Source of the DNA: CAYYNQ01 sp964473105 | Lineage (GTDB): Bacteria; Sumerlaeota; Sumerlaeia; MVZB01 | Reading direction: 5' to 3' | Assembly: GCA_964473105.1 (NCBI GenBank) | Contig: CAYYNQ010000053.1 | Location: forward strand, 1 to 64,000 | Length of the DNA: 64,000 nt | Shown: positions 55,287-63,867 of the stretch, one piece after another | How the letters are laid out: every line of letters starts with the position of its first letter | How positions within the stretch are numbered: position 1 is the stretch's first letter | The notes under the pieces: model-generated | Told to the model about the DNA's origin: nothing | Databases searched by the model: none | Seen by the model: the letters and a program-made list of their open reading frames with translations, nothing else | Position numbers and translations under genes: made by a program

Positions 55287-55505
55287 TTACTTGTGCCGGT
55301 AGGTGATCCGGCCCCTCTTGAGATCGTAAGGTGAAAGCTCCACGGTGACCTTATCCCCTGGAAGAATCCGAATAAAATGCATCCGCATCTTCCCCGAAAT
55401 GTGGGCAAGCACTTTCAAACCGTTCTCTAACTCAACCCTAAACATCGCGTTTGGCAACGGTTCAATGACTGTACCGACAATCTCTATGGCATCTTCTTTG
55501 GCCAT
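55287..55505 (-). CDS. infA: Translation initiation factor IF-1
   Basis: 72 residues. MAKEDAIEIVGTVIEPLPN, MFRVELENGLKVLAHISGKM and GDKVTVELSPYDLKRGRI form the OB fold that blocks the ribosomal A site. Between map and rpmJ. Confidence 0.98.
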   Translation of the reverse strand: MAKEDAIEIVGTVIEPLPNAMFRVELENGLKVLAHISGKMRMHFIRILPGDKVTVELSPYDLKRGRITYRHK

Positions 55506-55690
55506 TCGGCTTGAATATTAAACCCTTCCCCGAGCTGATAATCCTGCATCAAAACGACAGGTCAAAGCCGTTATACTACGGATTGGGCGTTGCGGAATCA
55601 AGCCCTTTTTCATGCGTGTTTCACCGCTCCAACCCCATGACCGAACTCTTGGCAATCCCCCACTGGCCCACAATATTAACCCAACTCGCC

Positions 55691-56452
55691 CTAGGTCAAG
55701 ATAACTGGCCCATTTTCAGTAATCGCGACCGTATGCTCCATATGGGCCGATCGCCTTCCATCAGCAGTAACAACCGTCCAACGGTCCTCCATGACAAATG
55801 TCTCATGCGTCCCGGCGTTTACCATCGGCTCCACACAAACCACCATCCCGGCCTGCCAGCGTATCCCCTTCCCTGGCAAGCCGAAATTCGGTATCTTCGG
55901 TTCCTCGTGAAGATCCCGGCCGATACCATGCCCGGTATATTCACGAACCACCGAATATCCGCTGGACTCGATGCGAGTCTGGACGGCGTGGGAAACATCC
56001 CCGAGTCGCTTGCCAGGCAGCAGCTGTTCGATTCCCAACCTCAGCGACTCGGACGCAACACGGATCAGTTCCTCGGATTCGCGATCCACATTACCGACCT
56101 TCACAGTACGCGCAGTGTCGAGATAATAACCCTCCTTGATCAGGCCACAATCCATACTCACGATATCCCCATTCTTCAGGACCTTCTTTCCGGGAACACC
56201 ATGCACCACCTCATTGTTCACAGAAATACAGACGGAACCCGGGAAGCCATACTTGTTCAGGAAGGCCGGCCTGAGATTCTTCTTTTTCAGCATGCTGTGG
56301 ATGTCATCATTAAGCTCCTGTGTCGTCATTCCGATATCAACGAATGAAGTCGCATGGTCCATAACCTCCCGCAGAACGGATCCACCCTCGGCCATGATGG
56401 CCAGTTCATCCGCCGATTTGATTTGAATCCTGTTCGAGTTCTTACTCATCAC
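55691..56452 (-). CDS. map: Methionine aminopeptidase, type I
   Basis: 253 residues. Removes the initiator Met. Metal ligands can be read in order: Asp in VSMDCGLI and DTART, His in YTGHGIGRDLHEEP, Glu in VVCVEPMV and the final MEHTVAITENG. Follows secY by ~87 bases; adk, usually between secY and map, is missing here. Ends in TAG (GPVILT). Confidence 0.97.
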   Translation of the reverse strand: MMSKNSNRIQIKSADELAIMAEGGSVLREVMDHATSFVDIGMTTQELNDDIHSMLKKKNLRPAFLNKYGFPGSVCISVNNEVVHGVPGKKVLKNGDIVSMDCGLIKEGYYLDTARTVKVGNVDRESEELIRVASESLRLGIEQLLPGKRLGDVSHAVQTRIESSGYSVVREYTGHGIGRDLHEEPKIPNFGLPGKGIRWQAGMVVCVEPMVNAGTHETFVMEDRWTVVTADGRRSAHMEHTVAITENGPVILT

Positions 56453-56539
56453 GGGGGCACCCTCTTTGGGAAGCAGGGATGATCAACCTGCCCTCTCAAC
56501 TGGGCAGGGGGGGGAGGAGGCAGGCAGAGGTTTGTATTA

Positions 56540-57982
56540 TCAGCGCAATTTCATGCGCCCCCCAGCCGGGCTACGGGTTCTGGATGTTCCCCGGCCCGAG
56601 CTTCCGAGTCCCTCGAAACCCTCGTAATGACGCATGAGTAACTGGGAATCTATCTGCTTCATGGTATCAAGGAAGACCCCCACAACAATAATCAGGCCGG
56701 TTCCCCCCGCAACCTGAGCAAAACCAAATGGAATGTTGAAACTGACGAACAAGATATCCGGAACCAAAGCGATCGAAATCAGGAAAAAGGCACCCACGAC
56801 TGTAATCCTGACCAAAATATGGTCGATATAGTCGGCGGTGTGTTTTCCCGGTTTGACACCTGGGACGAATGCGCCGCTTTTCTTGAGATTGTCGGCAAGA
56901 TCCACAGGATTCAATGTGATTGCTGTGTAGAAAAAACAGAAAAATCCGGTCAATACTATGTAGGCAAGGGTATACAGATTGATAACCTCGAGCAGGTTGA
57001 ATATTCCGCCTCCCCTCACCAGGTTACCCACACCCTTCATCTCATAAAAATAATTGTACAGGTTATGGCTCGAACCCAACGTCACCCAATCATTCAATGC
57101 CGCTCCAAAGTCGCCAAAACTGGGCAGGATATACGCGGGGAACGTAAGAATGGCCGATGAAAATATGACCGGTATTACATTGGCCGTGTTCAACTTCAGA
57201 GGGATGAAGGTGCTTCCGCCTTGCGTCATCTTGCGTCCCACCTGCCGACGGGCATGCTGAACGGGAACTTTCCGGTTGGCTTGCTGTTGAAATATAATCA
57301 ATGCCGCCACCAGAATTCCGATGACAAAAACCGAGACGAACTGCATGGGCGTGAGTGTCATGGACTTCAGGGCGGCGTAGGCGACCCCGATATCCCGTGG
57401 ATAAGCCGCGATAATACCCATGGCTATGATCAGCGATATTCCGTTGCCGATCCCATGCTCTGTGATTTTTTCACCGAGCCACATCAGGAAACAGGTTCCC
57501 GTACACATGGTCATGGCCGTGATGATGTAAAACCCGAACTTGCTGTCGATCATTGACAGTCCCTGGCTGTATAGCCATACCGCAAGCCCAAACCCCTGGA
57601 ACAGGCTCAAACCCACCGTTCCATAGCGGGTCCACTGGGTTATTTTCTTCCTGCCCGACTCACCTTCCTTGGCAATTTTTTCCAAAGGCGGCCAAACCGC
57701 CGTTAGCAATTGAATGATGATTGATGCTGATATATAAGGAATGATACCCAACTCAAAGATCGTCATCTGGCTGAATGCCCCTCCACTGAACATGTTGACG
57801 ACTGCAAACACACCCTTGTTGCCGAATGCATCCCCGAAAAACTCCCTTACCTTCTCTGGATCAATAAACGGGGTTGGTACATGCGCGCCCAAGCGATATA
57901 CCACGATCACCATGAGAAGGGTGAACAAAACCTTGCGTTTCAGTTCTGGAATTTTTGCAATGTTCAGAAAGGCAGTGATCAT
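56540..57982 (-). CDS. secY: Preprotein translocase subunit SecY
   Basis: 480 residues, ten membrane helices forming the Sec channel. AHVPTPFIDPEKV, GGAFSQMTIFELGIIPYISAS, the plug and pore-ring helix, NRKVPVQHARRQVGRKM cytosolic loop, and IPFGFAQVAGGTGLIIVVG near the end. Basic Arg-rich C-terminal tail (GSSGRGTSRTRSPAGGRMKLR). Start overlaps rplO's stop by four bases. Confidence 0.98.
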   Translation of the reverse strand: MITAFLNIAKIPELKRKVLFTLLMVIVVYRLGAHVPTPFIDPEKVREFFGDAFGNKGVFAVVNMFSGGAFSQMTIFELGIIPYISASIIIQLLTAVWPPLEKIAKEGESGRKKITQWTRYGTVGLSLFQGFGLAVWLYSQGLSMIDSKFGFYIITAMTMCTGTCFLMWLGEKITEHGIGNGISLIIAMGIIAAYPRDIGVAYAALKSMTLTPMQFVSVFVIGILVAALIIFQQQANRKVPVQHARRQVGRKMTQGGSTFIPLKLNTANVIPVIFSSAILTFPAYILPSFGDFGAALNDWVTLGSSHNLYNYFYEMKGVGNLVRGGGIFNLLEVINLYTLAYIVLTGFFCFFYTAITLNPVDLADNLKKSGAFVPGVKPGKHTADYIDHILVRITVVGAFFLISIALVPDILFVSFNIPFGFAQVAGGTGLIIVVGVFLDTMKQIDSQLLMRHYEGFEGLGSSGRGTSRTRSPAGGRMKLR

Positions 57983-58431
57983 GAGTTAACTGTTTCGCAC
58001 ACCCCACCTACCGCTTCGATGGCCGCACGCGCACCGGTTGAAAATTTGTCGGCTCTGACGGTCAGCTTCTTTTCCATGACTCCTGTGGCGATAACCTTGA
58101 TTTCACGTATCTTCATTGGAACCAGATTTTTTGATTTCAGGAGCGCCAGATCAACCGTCTCTCCCTCCTTGAAGCGATTCAGAGTTTTCAGTGTTACCTC
58201 CGAACGCGGGGTTTTGAAACGGATATTACTGAAACCGAATTTGGGGATCCGGCGGATAAGGGGCATCTGCCCCCCCTCGAAGGCTGCCCCCTTGGGTGAT
58301 CCAGCACGTGCTAAGGCACCCTTGTGCCCCTTACCCGAAGTACAGCCCCATCCCGAACCGTCACCCCGGCCAATGCGGCGTCGCTTGCGCCTCCGACCCG
58401 GATCGCCCTTCAATGTATGAAGCCTGATCAT
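57979..58431 (-). CDS. rplO: 50S ribosomal protein L15
   Basis: 150 residues. Arg-rich start with RRRKRRRIGRGDGSGWG, GHKGALARAG, FEGGQMPLIRRIPKFGF, and C-terminal KKLTVRADKFSTGARAAIEAVGG. Overlaps rpmD and secY by four bases on either side. Confidence 0.98.
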   Translation of the reverse strand: MIRLHTLKGDPGRRRKRRRIGRGDGSGWGCTSGKGHKGALARAGSPKGAAFEGGQMPLIRRIPKFGFSNIRFKTPRSEVTLKTLNRFKEGETVDLALLKSKNLVPMKIREIKVIATGVMEKKLTVRADKFSTGARAAIEAVGGVCETVNS

Positions 58432-58619
58432 GAACTCAGAACCTCCTCGACACGCACCATATAGCTCACGGAATCGATCATCCCCCGAACAGCCGGGTTG
58501 TCTACCTTGATGACTGAATGGTTCAGTCGCCTTAATCCCAGCGCCTTTATTGTCCTACGATGTCGGGATTGGGTCCCGATCCCGCTCTTGGTCCATGTTA
58601 TTTTGAGCTTATTCGCCAT
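58428..58619 (-). CDS. rpmD: 50S ribosomal protein L30
   Basis: 63 residues. KLKITWTKSGIGTQSRHRRT, ALGLRRLNHSVIKVDNPAVRG. Standard place between rpsE and rplO. Confidence 0.97.
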   Translation of the reverse strand: MANKLKITWTKSGIGTQSRHRRTIKALGLRRLNHSVIKVDNPAVRGMIDSVSYMVRVEEVLSS

Positions 58620-58657
58620 CTGACTCGCATCCCGATATTTTCAAATCATCATCGCTT

Positions 58658-59530
58658 TCAGGTAGGTTCATCCTTCAGCGGTTCCTTGGGAGGCTTGGTG
58701 CCCTCCCCTGGCGATGTCTCGGCAGCATCACTCCGAGGCACATCTACCTTCACGGACCCAGCGGCTGCCGGGTTATTATCACCAGTCACGGCTTGGATCG
58801 ATCCTTCCGTTACCGTGGGTTCTGGAGAAGTTGGTCCGGGGTCATCAGCCGGGTCTTGATTCGGTTTCGAATCAACTCCGATATCGTTTTTAACACCTTC
58901 CTTGTCAACCGACCTTTCTTCACCCAACCCCTGCCCTGAGTTACGAGACATTGACTCCTCGTAAATCTTTTTTTTCCGGGTCCCGATCAACTCTTCAATC
59001 TTTTTTCCCCTCAACCTCGCAATCTCCTCGGGACGTTTGAGCGAAACCAACCCCTGCAGGGTGGCCTTTGCCACATTCATTACGTTATCGGATCCAAGGC
59101 TCTTCGCAAGGATATCGTGGACTCCTGCCAACTCAAGCACCTTGCGGACCTGTGCGCTGGCAATCAGCCCGGTCCCCTGTGAGGCAGGCTTCATCAAAAC
59201 TCTTGCTGTGTCATAACAACCGGTGATCAAATGAGGAAGTGTCCTGCCCATGAGAGGTATTGCACGGAGATTTTTTCTCCCTGACTCGATAGCTTTTGAG
59301 ATTGCCTCAGGAACCTCGTTTGCCTTCCCGAAACCAAGTCCGACATGGCCCTCTCCATCGCCAACACACACAAGCGCTGAAAAACTGAACCGCCGGCCAC
59401 CCTAGACCACCTTGGCACATCGATTAAGCACAATCAGCTCGTCACGCAGATTATAATCATCCGGATTCAGCTGTTTACCACGTGCAGTTATGGGCTTTGA
59501 ATCCAGTCCTTTTTCACTACTCTGTCCCAT
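58658..59530 (-). CDS. rpsE: 30S ribosomal protein S5, interrupted by an in-frame TAG
   Basis: The gene starts at ATG 59530 behind gggag and reads MGQSSEKGLDSKPITARGKQ, then DELIVLNRCAKVV, a TAG at 59404-59402 (codon 43), and GGRRFSFSALVCVGDGEGHV onward. S5 proteins have Lys at the stop position (VVKGGRRFSF). The rest is intact: GKANEVPEAISKAIE, AIPLMGRTLPH, MKPASQGTGLIASAQVRKVLELAGV. A ~105-residue acidic, Pro/Gly-rich tail follows the normal end. A GTG at 59371 could start a truncated product but lacks the N-terminal RNA-binding part. Nonsense mutation, suppression or a sequencing error are the choices. Confidence 0.92.
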
Positions 59531-59582
59531 GAATCTCCCTTTTCCGTAATCCCGGTCAGGATACTTGCCTACCCGGGGATAG

Positions 59583-59948
59583 CTAGAATTTCAGTCCCGC
59601 CTCACGGGCAGCATCACCAAACGCCTTGATCACTCCATGATAACGGTAACCGGAACGATCAAAGACAACAGTCTTGATCCCCTTCCCCAGGGCCTTCACG
59701 GCGAGTTCCGCCCCCAGTTGCCGTGCAAATTTGGCATTGCTGAACGATCCTCCTCCCTTGCCACGTATGGAGCTGATGTTGGTTGTGCCATCACACAGGG
59801 TATGCCCCAGCTTGTCATCAATCACCTGTGCATAAAGATGCTTCAGGCTTTTGTGGATGCATAATCTGGGTCTTTCACCCGTGCCCACTATCTTCCGCCT
59901 GACCCTCAGGTGCCGACGTCTCAGCGATTTTCTTCGATCATAAGTCAT
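59583..59948 (-). CDS. rplR: 50S ribosomal protein L18
   Basis: 121 residues. LRRRHLRVRRKIVGTGERPR, HLYAQVIDD, FDRSGYRYHGVIKAFGDAAR, ending AGLKF and TAG. The end at GLKF is invariant for L18, so TAG is a true stop here, directly upstream of rpsE. Confidence 0.98.
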   Translation of the reverse strand: MTYDRRKSLRRRHLRVRRKIVGTGERPRLCIHKSLKHLYAQVIDDKLGHTLCDGTTNISSIRGKGGGSFSNAKFARQLGAELAVKALGKGIKTVVFDRSGYRYHGVIKAFGDAAREAGLKF

Positions 59949-60020
59949 CCCGCATAGCTCCCGCTTCCATTACTTGTCAGGTCAGGCCTCAATCATCGCG
60001 ATCATCAGCGCTTTAATATC

Positions 60021-60566
60021 TCAGACACCCGTCTTTCCAACCTTGCGACGTACATACTCACCCTTGTAGCGGATCCCCTTACCCTTATAGGGTTCGGGTG
60101 GCCTGAAATTCCTGATATTGGCTGCAACTTGTCCCACCTGCTGCTTGTCAAACCCGACGATCAGGATGGATGTCTGTTTCGGGGTACTCAATTCAATACC
60201 GTCAACGGGTCCATATCGCACCTCATGGCTGTAACCCACGCTGAGAACCAACACCTTCCCATCCATCTGTGCTCGATAACCCACCCCCTGAAGCTCAAGT
60301 TCCTTCTGAAAACCATCGGACACACCAGTCACCATATTGCTGATCAATCGCTGATACAATCCATGGTAAGCACGATCCTGGTTCGTATCACCCAATCGCT
60401 CAACCCTGATTCTAGCATCCTCATGAATCAACCTGATATGTCCCCGCGTATCCAGCGTGGATTCTCCCTTTGGACCCTTGAGCGATATTACGGCGCCCTG
60501 GAGGTCGACATTGACACCCGTGGGGATTAAGATCGGGGATTTTCCTATTCTAGACACCTGTTCCAC
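60021..60566 (-). CDS. rplF: 50S ribosomal protein L6
   Basis: 181 residues, two similar domains. SRIGKSPILIPTGVNVDLQG, ISNMVTGVSDGFQKELELQGVGY, and the end EPYKGKGIRYKGEYVRRKVGK. Normal. Confidence 0.98.
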   Translation of the reverse strand: MEQVSRIGKSPILIPTGVNVDLQGAVISLKGPKGESTLDTRGHIRLIHEDARIRVERLGDTNQDRAYHGLYQRLISNMVTGVSDGFQKELELQGVGYRAQMDGKVLVLSVGYSHEVRYGPVDGIELSTPKQTSILIVGFDKQQVGQVAANIRNFRPPEPYKGKGIRYKGEYVRRKVGKTGV

Positions 60567-60621
60567 TCCAATTGACCGTCAATGCTTGTCTTCTCAAACG
60601 CCCATAATATAACAGCAGCGC

Positions 60622-61074
60622 CTACCAGATATTGCAGACAACTTCGCCGCCCGCTTTCCGCTTACGGGCCTCCCGTCCCGACATGACACCCTGGTTGGTT
60701 GACATGATCGTAACACCCATACCTCCCAACACCCAGGGAATACCTAAACATGACACATAACGTCTCAGGCCGGGCCTGCTGACCCGCTTCAATCCGTTAA
60801 TGACATTCTCGCCTCCCGGACCGTATTTCAAATAGATGATCAGCAGGTTATGGGCCAATGGCCGGGCATCCCTCTTGTCACCTGCCTTTGGATTGCGCTT
60901 GACGCTACCCGCACGTACCACCTTGAAATATTTGATAAAGCCCTCTTCACGCAGGATCTTCGCAATGGACACCTTCAGCTTGCTTGAGGGCATGCGCACG
61001 GACTCCTGCTTGACATGCACGGCGTTGCGGATCCGTGTCAACATGTCCGAAATCGGGTCGGTAATGACTGCCAT
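60622..61074 (-). CDS. rpsH: 30S ribosomal protein S8
   Basis: 150 residues. MAVITDPISDMLTRIRNAV start, KVSIAKILREEGFI, and the C-terminal GVTIMSTNQGVMSGREARKR. Slightly longer than usual because of an insertion in the middle (NPKAGDKRDARPLA). Confidence 0.98.
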   Translation of the reverse strand: MAVITDPISDMLTRIRNAVHVKQESVRMPSSKLKVSIAKILREEGFIKYFKVVRAGSVKRNPKAGDKRDARPLAHNLLIIYLKYGPGGENVINGLKRVSRPGLRRYVSCLGIPWVLGGMGVTIMSTNQGVMSGREARKRKAGGEVVCNIW

Positions 61075-61163
61075 GACATCTCCTCTTGTTCCAAATACCG
61101 TTGATGCACTTTATCCAATAAGTCTCAACGGGATATCCAGCATCTTTAAATATCCCTAATCCC

Positions 61164-61349
61164 CTACCAGCTCGACTTTGTTACACCCGGAATCTGCCCG
61201 AGACTTGCATATTTCCTAAAGCAGATTCGACACATCTTGAACTGACGCATATAGGCCCGCGCACGCCCGCAAATCTCACACCTGTTGTAGGAGCGGACCT
61301 TGAATCTAGGCTTGCGCCTCTGCTTCGCTATTAAACATGTCTTTGCCAC
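61164..61349 (-). CDS. rpsN: 30S ribosomal protein S14, zinc type
   Basis: 61 residues. Four cysteines, RCEICGRARAY and MCRICFRKYA, mark the short zinc-binding form. Ends LGQIPGVTKSSW, typical of the family. Confidence 0.98.
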   Translation of the reverse strand: MAKTCLIAKQRRKPRFKVRSYNRCEICGRARAYMRQFKMCRICFRKYASLGQIPGVTKSSW

Positions 61350-61425
61350 GGGCTGTTTTCCTTTCCGTTGTTCGATTTAATCGATATCAATGCCAAGTTT
61401 CCCCGAGTTGTCATATCAGGCTTTT

Positions 61426-62001
61426 TTATGCCTGCTGTTCCTGCAAAGGCATTCCAAAATGCTTAAGCAAACCCCGACATCCCCGGTCATCCGCCGCGGA
61501 GGTTACCAGCGTAATGTTCATCCCGTAGGTGGTGATCAAACCACCCGAGGTGTCCACCTCCTTGAATATCTGGTGTTCCTTGATTCCGAAATTATAATTC
61601 CCGTTATGATCAAAACCCCGGGGGGATAGACCGCGAAAATCACGAATTCGCGGGATCGCCACATTGATCATCCTCTCGAGAAACTCATACATATAATTCC
61701 CGCGCAGCGTGACCATACAACCGACCGGCATACCTTCCCGAACCTTGAATGCCGCGACCGATAACTTCGCACGCGTACGTTTGGGCTTCTGCCCTGATAT
61801 TGCCGTCAAGTCCTTCTCGGCGGCAATCAGCACTTTCTCATCCCGGGACCCCTCACCCACACCCATGTTAAGGACAATCTTCTTGAGCCTCGGCACCTGC
61901 ATGACATTCTCCAGGCCGAGCTCCTCCTGAAGGGCTTTGCGGACCTGGTCTTCGTAAAGCCTGCGGTAATTCGGTTTGTACCCTTTTTTTTTGTCAACCA
62001 T
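61426..62001 (-). CDS. rplE: 50S ribosomal protein L5
   Basis: 191 residues from ATG 62001 (gggag upstream). VPRLKKIVLNMGVGEG, SGQKPKRTRAKLSVAAFKVR, VTLRGNYMYEFLERM, IRDFRGLSPRGFDHNGNYNFGI. Binds 5S rRNA. An ATG at 62016 is less likely. Confidence 0.98.
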   Translation of the reverse strand: MVDKKKGYKPNYRRLYEDQVRKALQEELGLENVMQVPRLKKIVLNMGVGEGSRDEKVLIAAEKDLTAISGQKPKRTRAKLSVAAFKVREGMPVGCMVTLRGNYMYEFLERMINVAIPRIRDFRGLSPRGFDHNGNYNFGIKEHQIFKEVDTSGGLITTYGMNITLVTSAADDRGCRGLLKHFGMPLQEQQA

Positions 62002-62082
62002 CCTACCATCTCCCAACCATCGTTAATCCATCCATCGGTCCACGAGCCATGCCCCATCACTCGAAACATGATCATGACATAT

Positions 62083-62418
62083 TTACACAGTCACTTCTTT
62101 GTCCGTTTCGTTCAATTTGAGAACACGAACCTTGTTCCCCTGCTTGTCAACACGGGTCAGAAATCTTCCGGCTTTTTCACCGGACTGCTCGGCAAGCATG
62201 AGATTACTCAAATGAACCGGTGCCTCTTTTTCAATAATACCGCCCGGATCCTGTTGGCTCCGGGGTTTTTGATGCCTCTTGACACGATTGATCCCCTCAA
62301 CAATTGCGCGCTCTTGCTTGGGAAAAACAGCCAAAACCCTGCCGGTCTGCCCCTTGCCTTTGAGCCCACTGCCCGATATGACACGGACCATGTCTCCCTT
62401 TTTAATTCTCAGACTCAT
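62083..62418 (-). CDS. rplX: 50S ribosomal protein L24
   Basis: 111 residues. IKKGDMVRVISGSGLKGKGQ (KOW motif), EGINRVKRHQKP, GIIEKEAPVHLSNLML. Assembly initiator of the large subunit. Confidence 0.98.
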   Translation of the reverse strand: MSLRIKKGDMVRVISGSGLKGKGQTGRVLAVFPKQERAIVEGINRVKRHQKPRSQQDPGGIIEKEAPVHLSNLMLAEQSGEKAGRFLTRVDKQGNKVRVLKLNETDKEVTV

Positions 62419-62432
62419 TGTTTATCCATCCT

Positions 62433-62801
62433 TCAAATAACCTCGGGGGCTAACGACACGATTTTCATAAAATTACGCTTGCGCAGTTCCCGGCCAACTG
62501 CCCCGAATATACGTGTCCCGATCGGCTCCTTGTTATTGTTGATCACAACCGCGGCATTATCATCAAAACGAATATAGGATCCATCCTCCCGTCCAATTTC
62601 CTTGCGTGTTCTCACGATCACCGCCCTGACAACATCACCTTTCTTGATAGTTGAATCAGGCACGGCCTCACGAACTGAACAGACAACAATGTCACCCACG
62701 CTCCCGTAACGCCGGCGCGTTCCACCGAGTATCTTGAAACAACGCAATTTCTTCGCCCCGCTGTTATCAGCCACATGCAGCATTGTGTACTCCTGAATCA
62801 T
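62433..62801 (-). CDS. rplN: 50S ribosomal protein L14
   Basis: 122 residues from ATG 62801. MIQEYTMLHVADNSGAKKL, GDVVRAVIVRTRKEIGREDG, RFDDNAAVVINNNKEPIGTR, ending IVSLAPEVI. The frame continues upstream into rpsQ but is not coding there. Confidence 0.98.
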   Translation of the reverse strand: MIQEYTMLHVADNSGAKKLRCFKILGGTRRRYGSVGDIVVCSVREAVPDSTIKKGDVVRAVIVRTRKEIGREDGSYIRFDDNAAVVINNNKEPIGTRIFGAVGRELRKRNFMKIVSLAPEVI

Positions 62802-62856
62802 GGGTTCCCTTACCTCCCGGGGGTCAAGTTCACGGACCTGATGGAATGCGGGATTA

Positions 62857-63126
62857 TCATTTCGCACGTTCCAGTATCGCGCTGACTCGCCAACGCTTCG
62901 TACGGGACAACGGCCTGGTCTCCACGACCCGGACAGTGTCCCCGACGTGACAACGGTTCTTTGCATCATGGGCATACAATTTCTTCGTGCGGCGGATGTA
63001 TTTCCGGTACAAAGGATGCCGAACCAATTGCTCAACGGCAATGACAACGGTCTTGTCCATCTTCTCACTCAGGACCTTACCCGTGCGTTCCTTTACTATT
63101 CCGCGTTCTTTATCCTTCTGGTTCAT
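62857..63126 (-). CDS. rpsQ: 30S ribosomal protein S17
   Basis: 89 residues from ATG 63126, preceded by gagg at good spacing. RTGKVLSEKMDKTVVIAVE, RHPLYRKYIRRTKKLYAHDA, GDTVRVVETRPLSRTKRWRV. OB-fold 16S binder. Confidence 0.97.
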   Translation of the reverse strand: MNQKDKERGIVKERTGKVLSEKMDKTVVIAVEQLVRHPLYRKYIRRTKKLYAHDAKNRCHVGDTVRVVETRPLSRTKRWRVSAILERAK

Positions 63127-63179
63127 AAATATCCTCACTCTTTGTGACGTGCCGTTCATGCGGAGCCGAGCCATGCATG

Positions 63180-63386
63180 CTACTCATCTGCCTCTGCCGG
63201 CACCTCCTTCTCACGAATCACAGTCATGACCCTTGCGATATCACGACGCAACTGGCTGATTTTAGACGTGTCCTGAAGTTCCCGGGTCGCGTTCCCAAGC
63301 CGCAGGTTGAACATCTCTGTCCTCAACTCATTCAGGGTTTCACTGAGCTCATCAAGAGCCTGTTCACGATACTTTGCTGCCTTCAT
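63180..63386 (-). CDS. rpmC: 50S ribosomal protein L29
   Basis: 68 residues, two helices. LDELSETLNELRTEMFNLRL, then SQLRRDIARVMTVIRE, ending in an acidic tail. Lies at the exit tunnel. Confidence 0.96.
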   Translation of the reverse strand: MKAAKYREQALDELSETLNELRTEMFNLRLGNATRELQDTSKISQLRRDIARVMTVIREKEVPAEADE

Positions 63387-63406
63387 GACACCATCACCAC
63401 CCAGTA

Positions 63407-63820
63407 TTATTCTTCCACGCGCTTCACGAAAGCTGTCTTGAAGGGCAGCTTATGAATTGCACGTGTCATGGCATCCCGAGCCAAGGCCTCATCAACACCT
63501 TCAAGTTCAAACAGGATGCGCCCTGGCCGGATAACCGCAACCCAGTATTCCGGGTTTCCCTTGCCCTTACCCATTCGTGTCTCCGCCGGCTTTTTCGTCA
63601 GCGGCTTGGAAGGAAAGACATTGATCCAAACCTTACCGCCACGCTTCACATGCCGTGTGATTGCAATACGAGCGGCCTCAATCTGGCGACTCGTCATAAA
63701 ACCACACTCCATCGCCTTGATACCGTATTGGCCAAAATTCAGCCGGTTTCCACGACAGGCCAATCCACGCCGCTTGCCCTTCTGAATCTTCCGGTGCTTG
63801 ACTCGTTTCGGCATTAACAT
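63407..63820 (-). CDS. rplP: 50S ribosomal protein L16
   Basis: 137 residues. MLMPKRVKHRKIQKGKRRG start, NFGQYGIKAMECGFMTSRQI, KVWINVFPSKPLTKKPAETRM, GNPEYWVAVIRPGRILFE. Normal length and motifs. Confidence 0.98.
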   Translation of the reverse strand: MLMPKRVKHRKIQKGKRRGLACRGNRLNFGQYGIKAMECGFMTSRQIEAARIAITRHVKRGGKVWINVFPSKPLTKKPAETRMGKGKGNPEYWVAVIRPGRILFELEGVDEALARDAMTRAIHKLPFKTAFVKRVEE

Positions 63821-63867
63821 GATTTATTGCAGTTCCCCTTGTCCACAAGGCTGACAGTCCCGGGCGG

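Noticed and set aside
55511..56347. 278-codon plus-strand frame
   Set aside because: Antisense to map, a clearly conserved gene.
59402..59404. TAG reassigned to an amino acid genome-wide (for example pyrrolysine)
   Set aside because: rplR, map, cysS and the CDGSH gene all end at TAG exactly at their natural C-termini, so TAG is a stop here; the rpsE case must be local or an error.
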